From NCBI GenBank assembly GCA_023653785.1, contig JAMKCH010005399.1, positions 1 to 64,000 on the forward strand: DNA of 64,000 bases, given 5' to 3'. The notes under the pieces are model-generated. The model was not told the DNA's origin. It did not search any database and saw nothing but the letters and a program-made list of their open reading frames with translations. Shown in pieces: positions 25,201 through 38,420 of this stretch. Source of the DNA: Ophioderma brevispina (Eukaryota > Echinodermata > Ophiuroidea > Amphilepidida > Ophiodermatidae). The position numbers were made by a program, and so were the translations under genes. How positions within the stretch are numbered: the stretch's first letter is position 1; the number at the start of each line of letters is the position of its first letter.

Positions 25201-25867
25201 AGAATAAAAAACTAGGGCTACGGAGAAGGATCCAACTTTGTCCCTCAGAAAATCTGTCCTTACCCCACCCCCATTTGTAAAAGGGTCTGGTTAATGTTAA
25301 GCCAGTTGTTTTACTATCAGAATCAAGGCACTGCAATTTTGAAGTTATTTTCTTAGTAACAAATGTGCGAAAATCACAAATACTTGTCGCGATATGACGA
25401 TGCCCATTTATTTTCGTAAACGGCTGGTAAAGATACACGCAAATAATAATACGAAACGCCATACACGTTCAATCACTCCAAACAAGACCAATGAGCGCGT
25501 TCCTTTTTTGAGCTTAAAATACGCCCGTGGGGATAGCTCTAGCTAACCTGACAAGTCAAAGGTCAAAATTGGATGTCAACTTCTGAGTGAAAAAACTTTT
25601 CTCGAGTAATTCGGAAGGCCCTATTTTTACATAAATGTTATCGCCATGGAAGGACATATCAAAAAATGAATGGTACAGGTTGCTGGACGGTATCTAGAGC
25701 ACACAGGGCGTGTTATTTGGACAATATAGTTTTTAGGTAAGGGTACAGCGTATGAAAAGGGTTGCACTTCGCAAATTTCGACTGTTCTGGTTATATGTAA
25801 ATTTCCCGTGTACCAGCGGTACCCAAAACAGATGGTCAGTAGATGATAAGAGTAGTGTAAAGATAAT

Positions 25868-28800
25868 GTTGACTCTGTTTTGGTTACCAGAAACTACTAA
25901 CTCAACCCGCAAGGTTGCCACTTCATGAGCATTCTATAACAAGCTCCATATCCGGATATTGTCAAATCTGTTAGTAACTGAAAATCCGACCACATGTTCA
26001 TCAAGGACATACTTGCGGGACATTGTTCATGACTCTGCTCTATTGACGATTTGCTACTGCCGTTCTGTACTCCTGACTTGTTCGGGCAAGTGTGTAGATA
26101 GACTGTGTTAGTTTGTGTATTTTTGGACATAAGCTATTATGATTTGATATTGCGTTATCAGTCCAAGTGGACTATTATTGGCTGGTCCGTTATTATGTCA
26201 AGGGGCGTATGACATACCGCTTTCAGTACCCAAGTGTTTTGACTCACCTCCTCCTCGGGGTCGGTGCTACTCAGCGTGCACTAAGTTATATTTGCATCAT
26301 TAGGAAGTATTTTCCCTCCGCAATAGACATTAAATACCTATTGCAAATTATGTCTAGAACCGAGAGGGGGAAAATACTTACCTAATGTGCATCCGACCCT
26401 CCCCTCCCCCAGAGCAAAACGATGTTCACAGTTTGCGTTCGGGAGAAAAGAGATGAGTTAGGGTAGTGTGGGGCAATGTGTGGTTACTGATGGGGGGATG
26501 GGCGGTTTCATACGGCGGCTGGTAAATTTATATATAAATTACTTGCGGAGATATCGGCATCTTTCGGAGAAAAGTGCACTAAGTATATTTGCATCTTAGG
26601 TAAGTATTTTCCCCTCTCTAGGACATATTTGCAATAGGGCATTATTATCCACACAAAATAGTCACAGGCAATAGAATCCAATAGAGCTGCCAATAGCGTT
26701 GATAGCTGTTGACTTTATTCGCCATTTGGTTAATACCCAGACACGTAATAGTCAAAAAAACTATTCCTATATTTCTTCTAGAGATAAACCAACAATTTGA
26801 ACCACCTTTACAAAAATGGAGCAACTTTTAATTTTTGACCCCGTACCAAACCAAAATTGACTTTTTTTACAAATTTTTACAGTTTTTACCCCATAATTCC
26901 AAATATAAGTCACAGGTAGTATAAACTATACATTTTTGGAATTCCTTGTAACCAGACAGACTCATGGTGTGCTTCAACACAATCGGAACATTTGTAAAAA
27001 AATTAACCCTGTGTAACCTTTAAATCCAGGTGGGGGCCATGAAAGGGGAATGGCAAGTGCTTCCATCAATTTTTTTGATACAATGTTTATATTCTCTGTG
27101 TACCAAAATCAAAATTATCCGGATTTGCACACTTCCCCACATAAGATCGTTCACTACAGTCCCCCCTAGAAGTCACTATGAAAGAGCTGTCACGCGGACC
27201 CATGCCAATTTAGAGTGAAACATTCAGACTCAGACCAGCTCTTTTAGAGTGACTTTTCACTCGTTACATTTTAGAGATGAAAATCAAATCTTTTAAAACC
27301 ACGGATATAAATAAAAATCCCACACTTTAACCCATGCATAGGCCTAAACTGTTCGCGTAATTGCATGTGGGATTGCACATAAGGCGACGCAGTTATGTTA
27401 CTTAGTTCTACTGTGTGTTCTTCTTATCGTGTCCAAACACCGGGGTCTCAATGTGGTTTATAGCCGAGAGGGGCACAACGTCTGACTGCTTCAATAAATG
27501 TTAAACTTGGTAATTTCAAATTTGGCACAATGGAAAAGTTACACTCTAGATATTAACATTACGCACCGAAGGCCAATTAAAAATACATTTGTTCTCAGTT
27601 CGCAGGATTAGAACCTATTGAGACTCGAAAACCACTGAAATTTTCCCGTTCCCGAATGACCACCGACTTAATGTTTATTTACATCCTGAAAAAATGGTAT
27701 AGGTATTGACTACTTACAATGTTTCAAACATAAAACATACAATTTGAGACAATTTTTTGGGTGAGTCTACCTCCAAAATGCACCGTTTTCATGTTGTTGT
27801 TGAAAATCGACCATAAACAAATGATTTTTTGAAAGTTCAGTTTATAATTTTCAGAACCTCAAGGTATGTTCTTATAAGTATCTCTTTACCAATAGATAAG
27901 AGATTAACATCGAACAAAAAAAGTAACAAGAGAGTATTTTACAAAATGCTGTCAATTTATACGTAATAGAACTTTTCATAATACAACAAAAAATAAATTT
28001 CGCCAAAGTGTCGTTTACGACTTTGTTGCATCACATGACGGTTTGTCAATAAAAAAAAAATAAGATATATTACAAGAATTAAAACCTTGAAAACGTTCTC
28101 CGTATGGGAGATTGTCTAAACAATCATAAAACTTTATGAGAAATCGTACCCCCCCAAAAAAAATCCTCTGTCCCTTTAAAAACCAATTGGAGATTTTATC
28201 GGCTAATATTGACTCTTACATATGAGTTCAATATTAGGTCTATTAAACATTTTATACTTATAGGCCAAATATTGACTTTTACATATGACTCGACTAATCT
28301 TTTTTTTTAAAAAACTGCCAAAGTTTATACTACAAGTCAATTTGCCAAATTATTATTTTCATTAGAATGTATAACATTACGATACAGAAAATACTCACCT
28401 GTTATAGTAAAATCTAGTGATTTGCCTTGTTTCGTCGTGGTATAAAAAAACTTAAATTGATGCAAGAGGGTTCGTGTTTCTTAGCAACGGCAATGCCGTA
28501 TTCATTGTCCTCTTTGGTGACCAAGAATGGGCCGGAAACCCACCCGACCAGAGTAATTTCCGGGAGTAATTCAGTACACCGTGTTGATCTGATCGCTACC
28601 CAACTTCAAATTATATGCAATAGTTCAGTAGCAGCACAACAGCTCCTTCTTCAATTGTTTATTTCTACTATAAGATATTTCCCGGGATTTTCCAATAGAC
28701 ACAATGGTTCCCGCCGAGCTACTCCTAACTTACAGGCACACGCACTATCTTAAGTCTTCCTACTCCTACCGGTGGACATTACAATAAGCGCAAAAACACA

Positions 28801-29341
28801 TATGCCTACTATGATAAACACATATCAAACCCATCATATCAAATAGATAATAATGATTACGACATAAATCCCGAGAGTTTGCATACGTGGGGCGAGTGTA
28901 TCACCTGGGGCCCACCCCCCCCCCCGTTGTAGTACGTGGGGCGATTTGTGTACTTGGGGCGAGTTTGTACTTGGGCGCGTGACTGGTTTCCCATGGTAGT
29001 ACATGTAGGAACAGCAGAAACATAAGGCTAAGACAGGGCAGGACGTCCACCAAGAGCCGTCACTCAAGCTTAAATTTATTAGTCCGGCAGCAGGAAGTGC
29101 CTGATTTTGGCATGAGATCCAAACTCGAAAGATTTTTTTCAGCTGATTTAGGCATGTTCACACGATCGTTGTTAAGTCGTTGGTAAGAGCGTTGGTAAGC
29201 ACAGTCATTGGTAAGCTCGTGAGTAGTGACCGTCCAACACCGCACCCCCACCACCTCATTGTTAAGCTAACAACGAGTTAACAACGACGATTTACTTATA
29301 AGAAATCTTAAAAGTAGAGAGTACTTGCGAGCGGACGTCGT

Positions 29342-29423
<82 letters not shown>

Positions 29424-30024
29424 TTGGTAAGTGCCGTGTGAACAGTGCTACTCCCGACGTCGACTGTTAATGGGTGACCTCATCGTAACCTCATAACGAC
29501 ATCCGGGTCAACTTTCCGCTATCGTGGATTAACAGAATGATTTGTTTAGTTCGTGTATTCATCAACTTTTGACAGCGGTCTTGTGATTGTCTGTAGTTAC
29601 AGTTACCGGTTTTTCCAATATTTTGATAATGGCATCATCATTGGCAATCATTTAGTAGTACAGCCCCGAAAAACAAGCGAACACGGAACGCAAAAATGAG
29701 TCCGAGAGAGCGATACAAGCCGGTTTTAATCCAAGAGCTGGAAGGAACCACGTTTGCCAGATAAAATTGAGTTGAAGGCAACTCAAAATAGGGATTTTCC
29801 TTTTTGCGATCACGTGACCATTGATAGACAGCCTCGTGTCCCATGTTGGCTATGCATGTACAGCATAGGTGCCAAGAATTTGTTGAAAAGCACACATCCA
29901 AAACATCCTTTTATTGAGAGAGAAAATTAATTCGATCGTATTCAATCTAAATAATTACATTATTCATTGTTATTGTGCGAGATTAGAAACATTTATATGA
30001 TTTGTATTAAGTGAGTAATCGTGA
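25868..30024 (+). repeat. Tandem duplication of 4.17 kb, copy 1
   Basis: From GTTGAC...GGTTACCA (25,868) to GTGAGTAATCGTGA (ends 30,024) the sequence is repeated in the same order and orientation at 30,034-34,193. The copies are colinear throughout, with landmarks such as CGCAAGGTTGCCACTTCATG, TGCATGTGGGATT and CCTACTCCTACCGGTGGACA. They differ mainly by one- or two-base insertions and deletions, often in homopolymers. Copy 1 alone carries the 81-base C run. No gene is recognised inside. Confidence 0.85.
29343..29423 (+). repeat. 81-base poly(C) homopolymer
   Basis: This is an uninterrupted run of C. The corresponding site in copy 2 (about 33,583, GTCGTTGTGTATGCCGTGTG) has no run at all, so it is either a recent expansion or an assembly artefact. 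Confidence 0.9.
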
Positions 30025-30033
30025 AAAGAATAA

Positions 30034-33000
30034 GTTGACCTCTGTTCATTTGGTTTTTGGTTACCAAAACTACCTCACTCCACCCGCAAGGTTGCCACTT
30101 CATGGAGCATTCTATAACAGCTCCCTATCGCCTGATATTGTCAAATCTGTCAGTACCTGATCCGACACATTTCATCAAGACATACTTGCGGGACATTGTT
30201 CATGACTCTGCTCTATTGAGATTTTTCTACTGCACTGCCTCTGTACTCCTCTCTTGTTTCGGGACGCAGTGTGTAGATAGAATGTGGTGTTTAATGTTTA
30301 TTTTGGTAAGGCACATAATCTAATTAGGATTTTGATTATCTCAATTTCTCACCTCCTAAGTGGACTATCTCGGCTGGTCCGCTTATTAGTCCAGGGCGGA
30401 TTACGACCGCTTTCAGTCAGGTACCATTGGTTGCTCACCTCCCTCCTCCAGGGGTCGAGTGCACTCAGCGTGCACTAATAAGTATATTGCATCATTCGGT
30501 TTTATTTTCCCTCGCAATAGGACAGGACATGCCTATTGCAAATATGTCTAGAATGAGGGGAAAATACTTACCTAATGTGCACCCGACCCTCCCTCCCCCT
30601 GAGCAACGATGTTCGTCAGTTTGGCGTTCTGGAGAAAAGAGGATGATTAATGTATTGTTGGCAATGTGTGGTACTGATGGTGGGGAGGGCGGTATGGTCA
30701 TCGGTCGGTGGGTAAATTTATTATCAATTACTTTCCGATATATTGCACCTTTCGGATAACGTGGCACTAAGATATATTTGCATCATTAGTAAGTATTTTC
30801 CTCCCCCTCCTCTCTAGACATATTTGCATATGTTGGGCCCTTTATTTATCCACAAAATAGGTCACAGGTCAATAGAATCCAATACGGCCATGCTGTTGAT
30901 AGCCGTTGACTTATTATCGCCAGTTTTGGTTAATCACCAGACACTAAGATAGTCAAAACTATTCCTTATATTTCTTCTATGACTAACACAATTTGAACCA
31001 CATTTTACAAAAATTGAGCAACTTTTAATTTTTGACCCAAAAAAGTATTATTTTAAACAAAAAGATTTTTTTTACAAACAATTTTTTTCTATATTTTTAC
31101 AGTTTGTAACCCCATAATTCCTAACTAATAAGTCAAAAAACCAGTAGTATAAACTATAACCTTTTTTGGAAATCCTTGAACCAGACCGAACTTCATGGTG
31201 TGCTTTTTCACACAATTCGGAACAATTTGAAAAAAAATTAACCCCCCTGTGTAACCTATTAAATCCGGCTGGTGGCCATGAAAAAGGTTGTGGCCAAGTG
31301 CTTCCATAATTTTTTGATTATCACTGTTTATATTCCTTGTGTTACCAAAATTCACACTTTTTCCGGATTTGCCACACGCTCACATAAGAGCTGTTCACTA
31401 CAGTCCCCCCCTAAAGTCAGCTGAAAGAGCTGTCACGCTACCCAGCACAATTATAGAGTGAACCCATTCAGACTCAACACGCTTCTTTTAGAGTGACTTT
31501 CACACTCGTGTACATTTTATAGTATGAAATCAACGTTTTTAAACCAAGGATATAAATATCCACACTTAACCCATACATAGGCCTAAATTGTTCGCGTAAT
31601 TGCATGTGGGATTTTGCAATAGAGCGACCTGGCAGTATTACTTAGTTCTAACTACCTGTTTGTTCTTCTTATCGTGTCTCAAACACAGTGGTTCTCAAAG
31701 TGTTTATACCAGATATGGCACAAAACGTCTGACTGCTTCCTATTTAAACTTGGGGTATTTCAAATTTGGGCAAAATGGTCAATTCCAACTCTAGATATTA
31801 ATATTACGCCCGAGGCAATGGTATAAAATACATTTTGGTTCTCCATTTCGCAGAGCGAACCCTACTTGAGCACTCGAAAACCATAAATTGTCCACGTCCC
31901 TAATCGAACCCCGACTTAATTTTAATTTACCTCCTTAAAAAATGTCAGGTATTGAATACTTAAATGTTTAAAACAAAAACATACCATTTTGATACAATTT
32001 TTTTGGGTGAGTCTTACCTCCAAATTCAACCGCTTTTTCATTCATGAAAATCACCAATATAATGAGTTTTTGAAAGTGTCAGTTAAATACTTTCAGAACC
32101 TCAAGTGTAATAGTTCTTATAATTTATCTCTTTTTACCAATAATAGAGATGTAACCTCGAACAAAAAAAGTAACAAGCAGTATTTTAAACAAAATGCGTA
32201 ATTTATACGTAATTACTTACCTTTAATACAGAACAAAAAATACATTTCGCCAAAAGTTCGTTACGACTTTGTTTGCATTCACATGCCGTTTGTCCAATAA
32301 AAAAAATAATGCCTATCTTACAAAGACTAAACCTTGTGACACGTTCTCCGTAAGGGAGATTGTCGTAATACAAATCAAGTAACCTTTAGAGAAGTCAGTA
32401 CCCCCGGCCAAAAAATCCTCTGTCACCTTTAAAAACATTGGAGATGGTATAGGCCTAATAATTGACCTCTTTACTATGAGTCTATTAGGCTCATAGCACT
32501 TTTTACTTATACCAATCAATTGACTCTTTTAACATATGACTCCTTACTTCTTTAAAAAAACTGCATAGCTTTTAATACTCAAGTCGATTTCCAAAATTAT
32601 TATTTTCATTTAGAATTGTATAACATTAGCGATACAAAAATTACTCACCTTTATAAAATCTCGTGATTGAATTGTGTTCGGTCCGTGGTATAAAAAACTT
32701 AATTGTGCAAGAGGTTCGTGTGTATCATTAGCACGGCAATTGCCGTATGCATTGTCCCTCTTTTGTGGACCCATGATGGGCCAACACCACCAGAGTAATT
32801 TCCGGGAGTACTTCAGTATACGTGTGATCGATCGAACCAACTTCAAATTATTGCAATAGTTCAGTATCAGCCACATCTCCTTCTTCCCTTGTGTTTATTT
32901 AGCTCTACTATTACGATATTTCCCGGGTTATATTTTTCCATAGACACATGGTTCCCCCCGCTAGCTAACTCCTAACTACAGACACGCAGATCTTAAGCTT

Positions 33001-34193
33001 TCCTACTCCTACCGGTGGACATTACAATATGCGCAAACACATATAGCCTACTATTATAAACACATATCAACACATCGTGTCAAATAAGTATAATATTACG
33101 AAATAAATTCCCGCTAGTTTTGCATACAGGGGGGCGAGTTGGTATCACACCTGGGGCCAGTTTGATACGTGGGGCGAGTTGTACTTTGGGGCGAGTTTTG
33201 TCCTTGGGGGGGGCGATGACTGTTTCCCATGGTCAGGTACATGTAGAACAAGCATAACAGAAGGCTAAACTACATGTGCAGGACGTCCCCCAAGAGCTGT
33301 CACACTCTCAAGCTTAAAAACTTATTAGTCCCGGCAGCGTGAAGCCTGATTTTGGCATGAAATCAAAATCTCTGATAAAGTATTTTTTTCAGCTGATATA
33401 GCATTTCACACACAATCATCGGTGTTTAAGAGTCTTGGTAAGTACTGGAGCACCTCTTGGTACGCTCGTGAGTAGTGACCCGTCTGCAACAACCTCATTG
33501 TTATAGCTAACAACGAGTTTAACAACGACTAGTTACTTTTAAGAAATCTTAAAAAGTAGCGAGCTACTTGCGTCCGGATTCGTCGTTGTGTATGCCGTGT
33601 GAACAGAGCTACTCACGACGTCGATGTTAAGGGTTATCTCATCGTAACCTCGTAACGCCTCCGGGTCAACTATTCCGTATCGTGGCACCATAATGCTTTG
33701 TTTAGTTCGTGATTCATCAACTTTGACAAGCGTCTTGTGCTGTCTGTGTATAAAACAGTTTTATAATTACCGTTTTTTTTTCCAAGTTATTTGATAATGG
33801 CCAACATCATTGGGCATCATTTTAGTATGTACGCCGCCGAAACACCGAAACACGGAACGCAAACTGGTCCGAGAAGCGATACAAGCGTTAATCGAGATCT
33901 GGATGAGCCCACCGTGCAAGATAAAATTGAGTTGAAGACAACTCACAATAGGGATTTCCCTTTTGCGATCACGTGACCATTGACAGACAGCCTCGTGTCC
34001 CTGTTGGCTATGCATTACACAGACGGCGTAGGTGCCAAGAAATTTTGGTGAAAAAGAAATCAAAACATAATTTTTATTGCAGAGAGAAATTAATTCGATC
34101 TGTACGTCAATTCTAAATAATTAACTCCTTCAATTGTTATTTGTTCGAGATTAGGAACTTTATATGATTTGATATTAAGTGAGTAATCGTGAT
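30034..34193 (+). repeat. Tandem duplication of 4.17 kb, copy 2
   Basis: This is the second copy of the 25,868-30,024 unit. The junction is direct, with about 10 bases between units. Palindromic modules (30,475-30,585 and 30,765-30,835) correspond to those at 26,275-26,395 and 26,570-26,640 in copy 1. The open frames inside differ between copies because of the indels, which argues against any of them being coding. Confidence 0.85.
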
Positions 34194-35759
34194 TTAATCA
34201 CAGCAAGTGCGAATCTAAAATGTGCTGTAAACCGGACACTGCACGTAATAGTGCTCTGGTGGCGAGAACTAAACATTTCTTGATGAACGCATTTGTTTTT
34301 GATGATGTCATGATTGGGGCTGAATCGCTTCTAGCTGATTGGTGTAGGGGGTATGATAATCTCTCAACACGTTACTGCCAAAATCCCTGTCCGAGAGTAA
34401 TAACGAAAAACAGAAGCCAACAGATCGCTTTTAAAAACACACCTTGCTTGAGGATTCCATTTGCGCATTGTTTTACATGGGTTGAATTTCGCGGTTTCCA
34501 AGCAATTGCCGTAGGTTCATCACAGCGGCGCGCTACCTTTCCGCTATTTACCGAATGAAGAATAAGGCCGTCGCTAGGTAACTTTTGTTTTGGAAGGGTA
34601 TCGTTTTTTAAGTTTTCCATGTGGACTTGCGTTCGTTGTTAAGAGAGCCTAATGAGGATTAAATTAATTTGTTGGGCTGTTGGTAACTCACTTTCGAAAG
34701 TAGGGCCACCATCTGAACACCCTTATTCTTCTGAAAGGGTAGACAATGGAAACAAGGTGGGTGTAAAATAAATTGCAACCCTTGGGCAATTTGAAAAATC
34801 CCAGTGGCCGCGCATTGGGCTGTTAAAAACCTCTAAAGATGCATTTTACACAGACAGAGGCCAACCCCAAATGCAAGGGTAAATTAGTGTTTTTTGTGTA
34901 ATATTGTGGGCGTGGTTTTGGGTAAGAACTGAAAATGCAAATGTAATATTTTAGAGTCATGCTTGAATAATTAGTGATCCCAGATGGCCTCGGCCATTTT
35001 GGAAGTAGAATTCACAAAGGGGCCACTTTTCATTAAGAGTGCAACCAAAAATACAAGTCCTAAATGGTAAGTTGACTTTGATTTCCCTTGCCATAGTATT
35101 GTATTGGAACATATAAAATACTAAATTTTAATTGTCACATGCTATAAACATAAGTTATTCCAAGATTTGGCTGCCGACTGAAATGAAATTTTTAAAGAAA
35201 GGCCTGATTTTCATTAAATTATTTACCTCCAATCAATGCTAATGAAGCAAAGAGCTTTCTTTACACATACTCGTAGGGGGTGTATTTTTAAGCAAACTCG
35301 ACACTATAAGCCCTAGTAATCCCATTGTTTGTAAGTAATAAGTCCGGTGTGAAAAGCAAGATATAGTCCGGTGGAGGCCATAGTCCCGGGCTCCATAGAC
35401 ATAACGGAATAAGTCTGAAACTAATGTTGCGTAAAGAGTCAACTTAAACTTGATCGATGCCCTATTGTTGCACCATTGTTCCCGGAACTAATGAGTACGC
35501 CGGACAATGGTACTTCTACAACCGGTACTACTAGTGGTCAAATTTGATACGCCACCCAGATCAATGGCACACCTATACTGACATTGGTCCCGTAAGCGGT
35601 CTCATGCTGGTTCCGTTTCTTATCCGCGTGGTTTACGAATGTTGGTGTGCTCATTTTTGACATTTCCGCGTCTCCATAGCATGAACGAAGATGGGGGGAA
35701 CCCATGTCATATTTGCAGAGACACAGCCACACCTTTGATCCACATGTGCCTCACCTGAC
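34194..35759. other. No gene identified
   Basis: A 112-codon plus frame (34,220-34,558) and an 82-codon minus frame overlap. Neither shows a domain I recognise. 34.7-35.2 kb is AT-rich and repeat-like. The sequence just before 35.76 kb may be the 5' end of the DIRS-like element. Confidence 0.35.
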
Positions 35760-38420
35760 ACTTACCTCCACATGAGCACTTATCAACTTCAATCCGTTAG
35801 AGCGAAGGGCACATCATGGGCACTGCGAGTCGGCGACTGGCAACATAATTGCCTTCTCGCCGCTCGTTTCCAGCCATCTAGTTGGTACCAAGTTTCCAGA
35901 TGGATCAGATTTCAGAGCATCCCTCCAGATAGCTACCTGAAGATGTTGCACTCGGCTCATTTTCCTTGAGGCTTCATAGGGTGGCAGAAAACATATTTTT
36001 CGGTGCAGAAGCGAACATTCGAGCTACTTTAGATGTCCTTATGTTCTGTCTTGCCTCCGACAGCGACTGATATGCAGATTGGCCCAAGCATGCCAGAATG
36101 ATTGATGTTGCTGGCCCTACAAGGCGACATCACTTGAGACTACGAAGTAACCCCCATGGCAATGTTAATAACACTGTTTCTACCCTCGTACTACTTTCAG
36201 CTCCAGCCTTGCCAATGCCGTATAATGGTGCTAAGGTGTCACAACCACTCAGAACCGTGGGCACCAGTAACGTCTGGCATATATCACGTGCTTTTGTACG
36301 GGGGGTTGCCATTGCATATCAATCAGAAGTGCCCTGCACAGGTGAAGTCCAATGACCTCCCTGAAATGAATCGCCTTGATACAGAAGTGTAGCGACACAA
36401 ACGGCGGAGGTGAGTGGCGTACCAGTTCCGGGTCCTGCACTCCGGCCCAGGCTATGCTTCGGCTTATCTGGGACTTCTGGGCAGCCTCATTGGGATGGTT
36501 CCCTACGGCAGATTACGCATGAGGGTATCCAGATCCACAATGCTCAGGTACTACTTCCTACCCTGTACCCACCCAATGTCCCTCCAGATTCCAATGCCCC
36601 TAATCTGGTTCCCGACCTCAGTTTGTGGAAGCATCCACACAAGTTGGAGTTGGGAGCCCCCTTCAGGAAATTAAACACACCCTCCTTACACGCGAGACAG
36701 ATTGCTCGGTGTAGGGCCACTTAGGTCCCACAAGTGGTATGGGCCCTTTGGTCGTCCATGCAAGCTCGCTATCATATCATTGTGCTCGAGCTGTGGGCCA
36801 TCTTCCTGGCACTGAAAACTAGGAATCGCCCTGACCAGGGGAAAGGTGTCCTCGGACCGATGCGACAACTTGACGGTAGAGGCCTACCGCAGTGAATGCA
36901 ACCTCCTGCCGATCAATTTTCAGAGGCTACGCGCCCCACGTGGACTTATTCGCCTCCAATTCTAATCACCAGCTTCCCGCGTACTACTCATGGAGTCCAG
37001 ATCCCAGAGCATTGGGTCAGTATGCGATGGGGGGGGGGGGCAAGTAACCTCCGTCTCTGCAAGGAGAGTTATCAGTATGCTCCTAGAGTTGTGGCAGGGC
37101 AAAGACACGGCCTTCATAAATATCACATTACCAGGGGTGGAGATCGTCCTAGCATACATCCTCTCCGGAAGGGCACCAATGCCAGGCGCCATCGAAGGTA
37201 AGGGGTCCGTCAGTGAAATGGCACCTCCTGCCGGTCAATGTTTCAGAGGCTCCAGCGTCCCACGTGGACCTATTCGCCTCCATTGGGAATCACCAGCTGC
37301 CGGCGTACTACTCATGGTGTTAAGATCCCAGAGCCGTTGGTCAGGATGCGATGGTGTATCAGTGCCTATGTATCCCCTCCCCCTCTGCTCATTCGATGAT
37401 ACCGAGATCCCTCGAGAATGTAGCTCGGTCAGACAATTGCCTGGTTCTGTGATGGCCTCCTGTGGCCGCTCAGCTGTGGTTTCCCACGCTTTCTAGAACT
37501 GCTAGGGGGGGACTCTTGGCTGCTAGTAGCGATCCCCCAGCCGACGCGTCCCTCCCGAAGGCGTACCATCCTACGCTCTCAACTTGCGGCTGGCGCATTC
37601 CCCAACATACACCAGCGGGACTTTCGACAGGCTTGCCGCGGCTCGCTGCTCAGGAATGAGGAAGTCAACTAGAGAATCTTATTATTCTCGACTCTGCCGG
37701 GTCTAGATGGTGGGCGCCATCTAGGAGATTGATCTGCTGTCTGTCGTCTGTAGGGCAGATCGGGTATTTCCTAACGGAAATTTTTCTTGAGGGTTTTGGG
37801 CGTCCAAACAGTCAAGTGCTTACCGTACCGACGATTGGGGGGGCGCTCCATCGGGGCTTTAGAGAACAGCACAGTGTCTCTAATAGCCCAGTCCTCATGA
37901 ATCTGCTGGAAGGCGTGTTTCGGTTCTACCCCGTTCGTTCACTCGTTCCGAAGTGGGACCTGCCACATTGCTCATTTCTTAGAGTAATTCGAACCACTGG
38001 AGAGGGCCAGTCTCCTGGACTAAGAAGACGGCCTTCCCTGGTGGCAGTCGCTTCCTGGGGCGATGGGGTTCCGAAATAACATACCTGTCATTGACGAGGC
38101 TCACCTGCGGGGGTCGAAGGACGGCGTGTTCAATCCCCCCCACGCTAAAAATCAGACTCGTCTTTCACACTGTGCCAGTTTTTCTCCCGGCGCCTGGCCC
38201 TGGCTGCGGACCGTCGAAGAACCCTGGTGCCCGGTCAGGGCACTAAAATGGTACCATCAAGCATCTTTAAGTGGCTACCGGAAGATAAAACAGCTTTTCA
38301 TCTAAACGCCCCCAACACATATGGTCCAGTAGCGAAGGACACAGCCGCTGGTTTGCCTCAACCATCCGTAAGCGCACACCGAAAACATCACAATCAGTGG
38401 CGGCTATAGGGTTTCCTCGA
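35760..38420 (+). pseudogene. DIRS-like retrotransposon remnant: RT end, RNase H, tyrosine recombinase
   Basis: Blocks appear in the order of DIRS elements, separated by stops and frameshifts. (1) The RT thumb, with GGLPLHINQKCPAQVKS (about 36,300-36,350). (2) LGLLGSLIGMVPYGRLRMR (about 36,460-36,520). (3) The RNase H core HIIVLELWAIFLALKT (about 36,775-36,825). (4) HVDLFAS..NHQLPAYYSW..DPRA, present twice (about 36,940-37,020 and 37,262-37,340), so part of the element is internally duplicated. (5) The tyrosine recombinase end: CPVRALKWYHQAS (about 38,230-38,270), RKIKQLFI and GPVAKDTAAG (about 38,280-38,350). No intact ORF remains. The upstream limit is uncertain, and inverted termini were not found. 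Confidence 0.82.

Noticed and set aside
28395..28760. Possible minus-strand noncoding exon with a GTGAGT donor inside the duplicated unit
   Set aside because: The donor phrase is present in copy 1 (AACAG|GTGAGTATTTTC) and partly in copy 2, but no conserved reading frame or acceptor partner was found.
34220..34620. Overlapping 112-codon plus and 82-codon minus frames
   Set aside because: There is no recognisable domain; overlapping open frames on both strands point to composition rather than coding.
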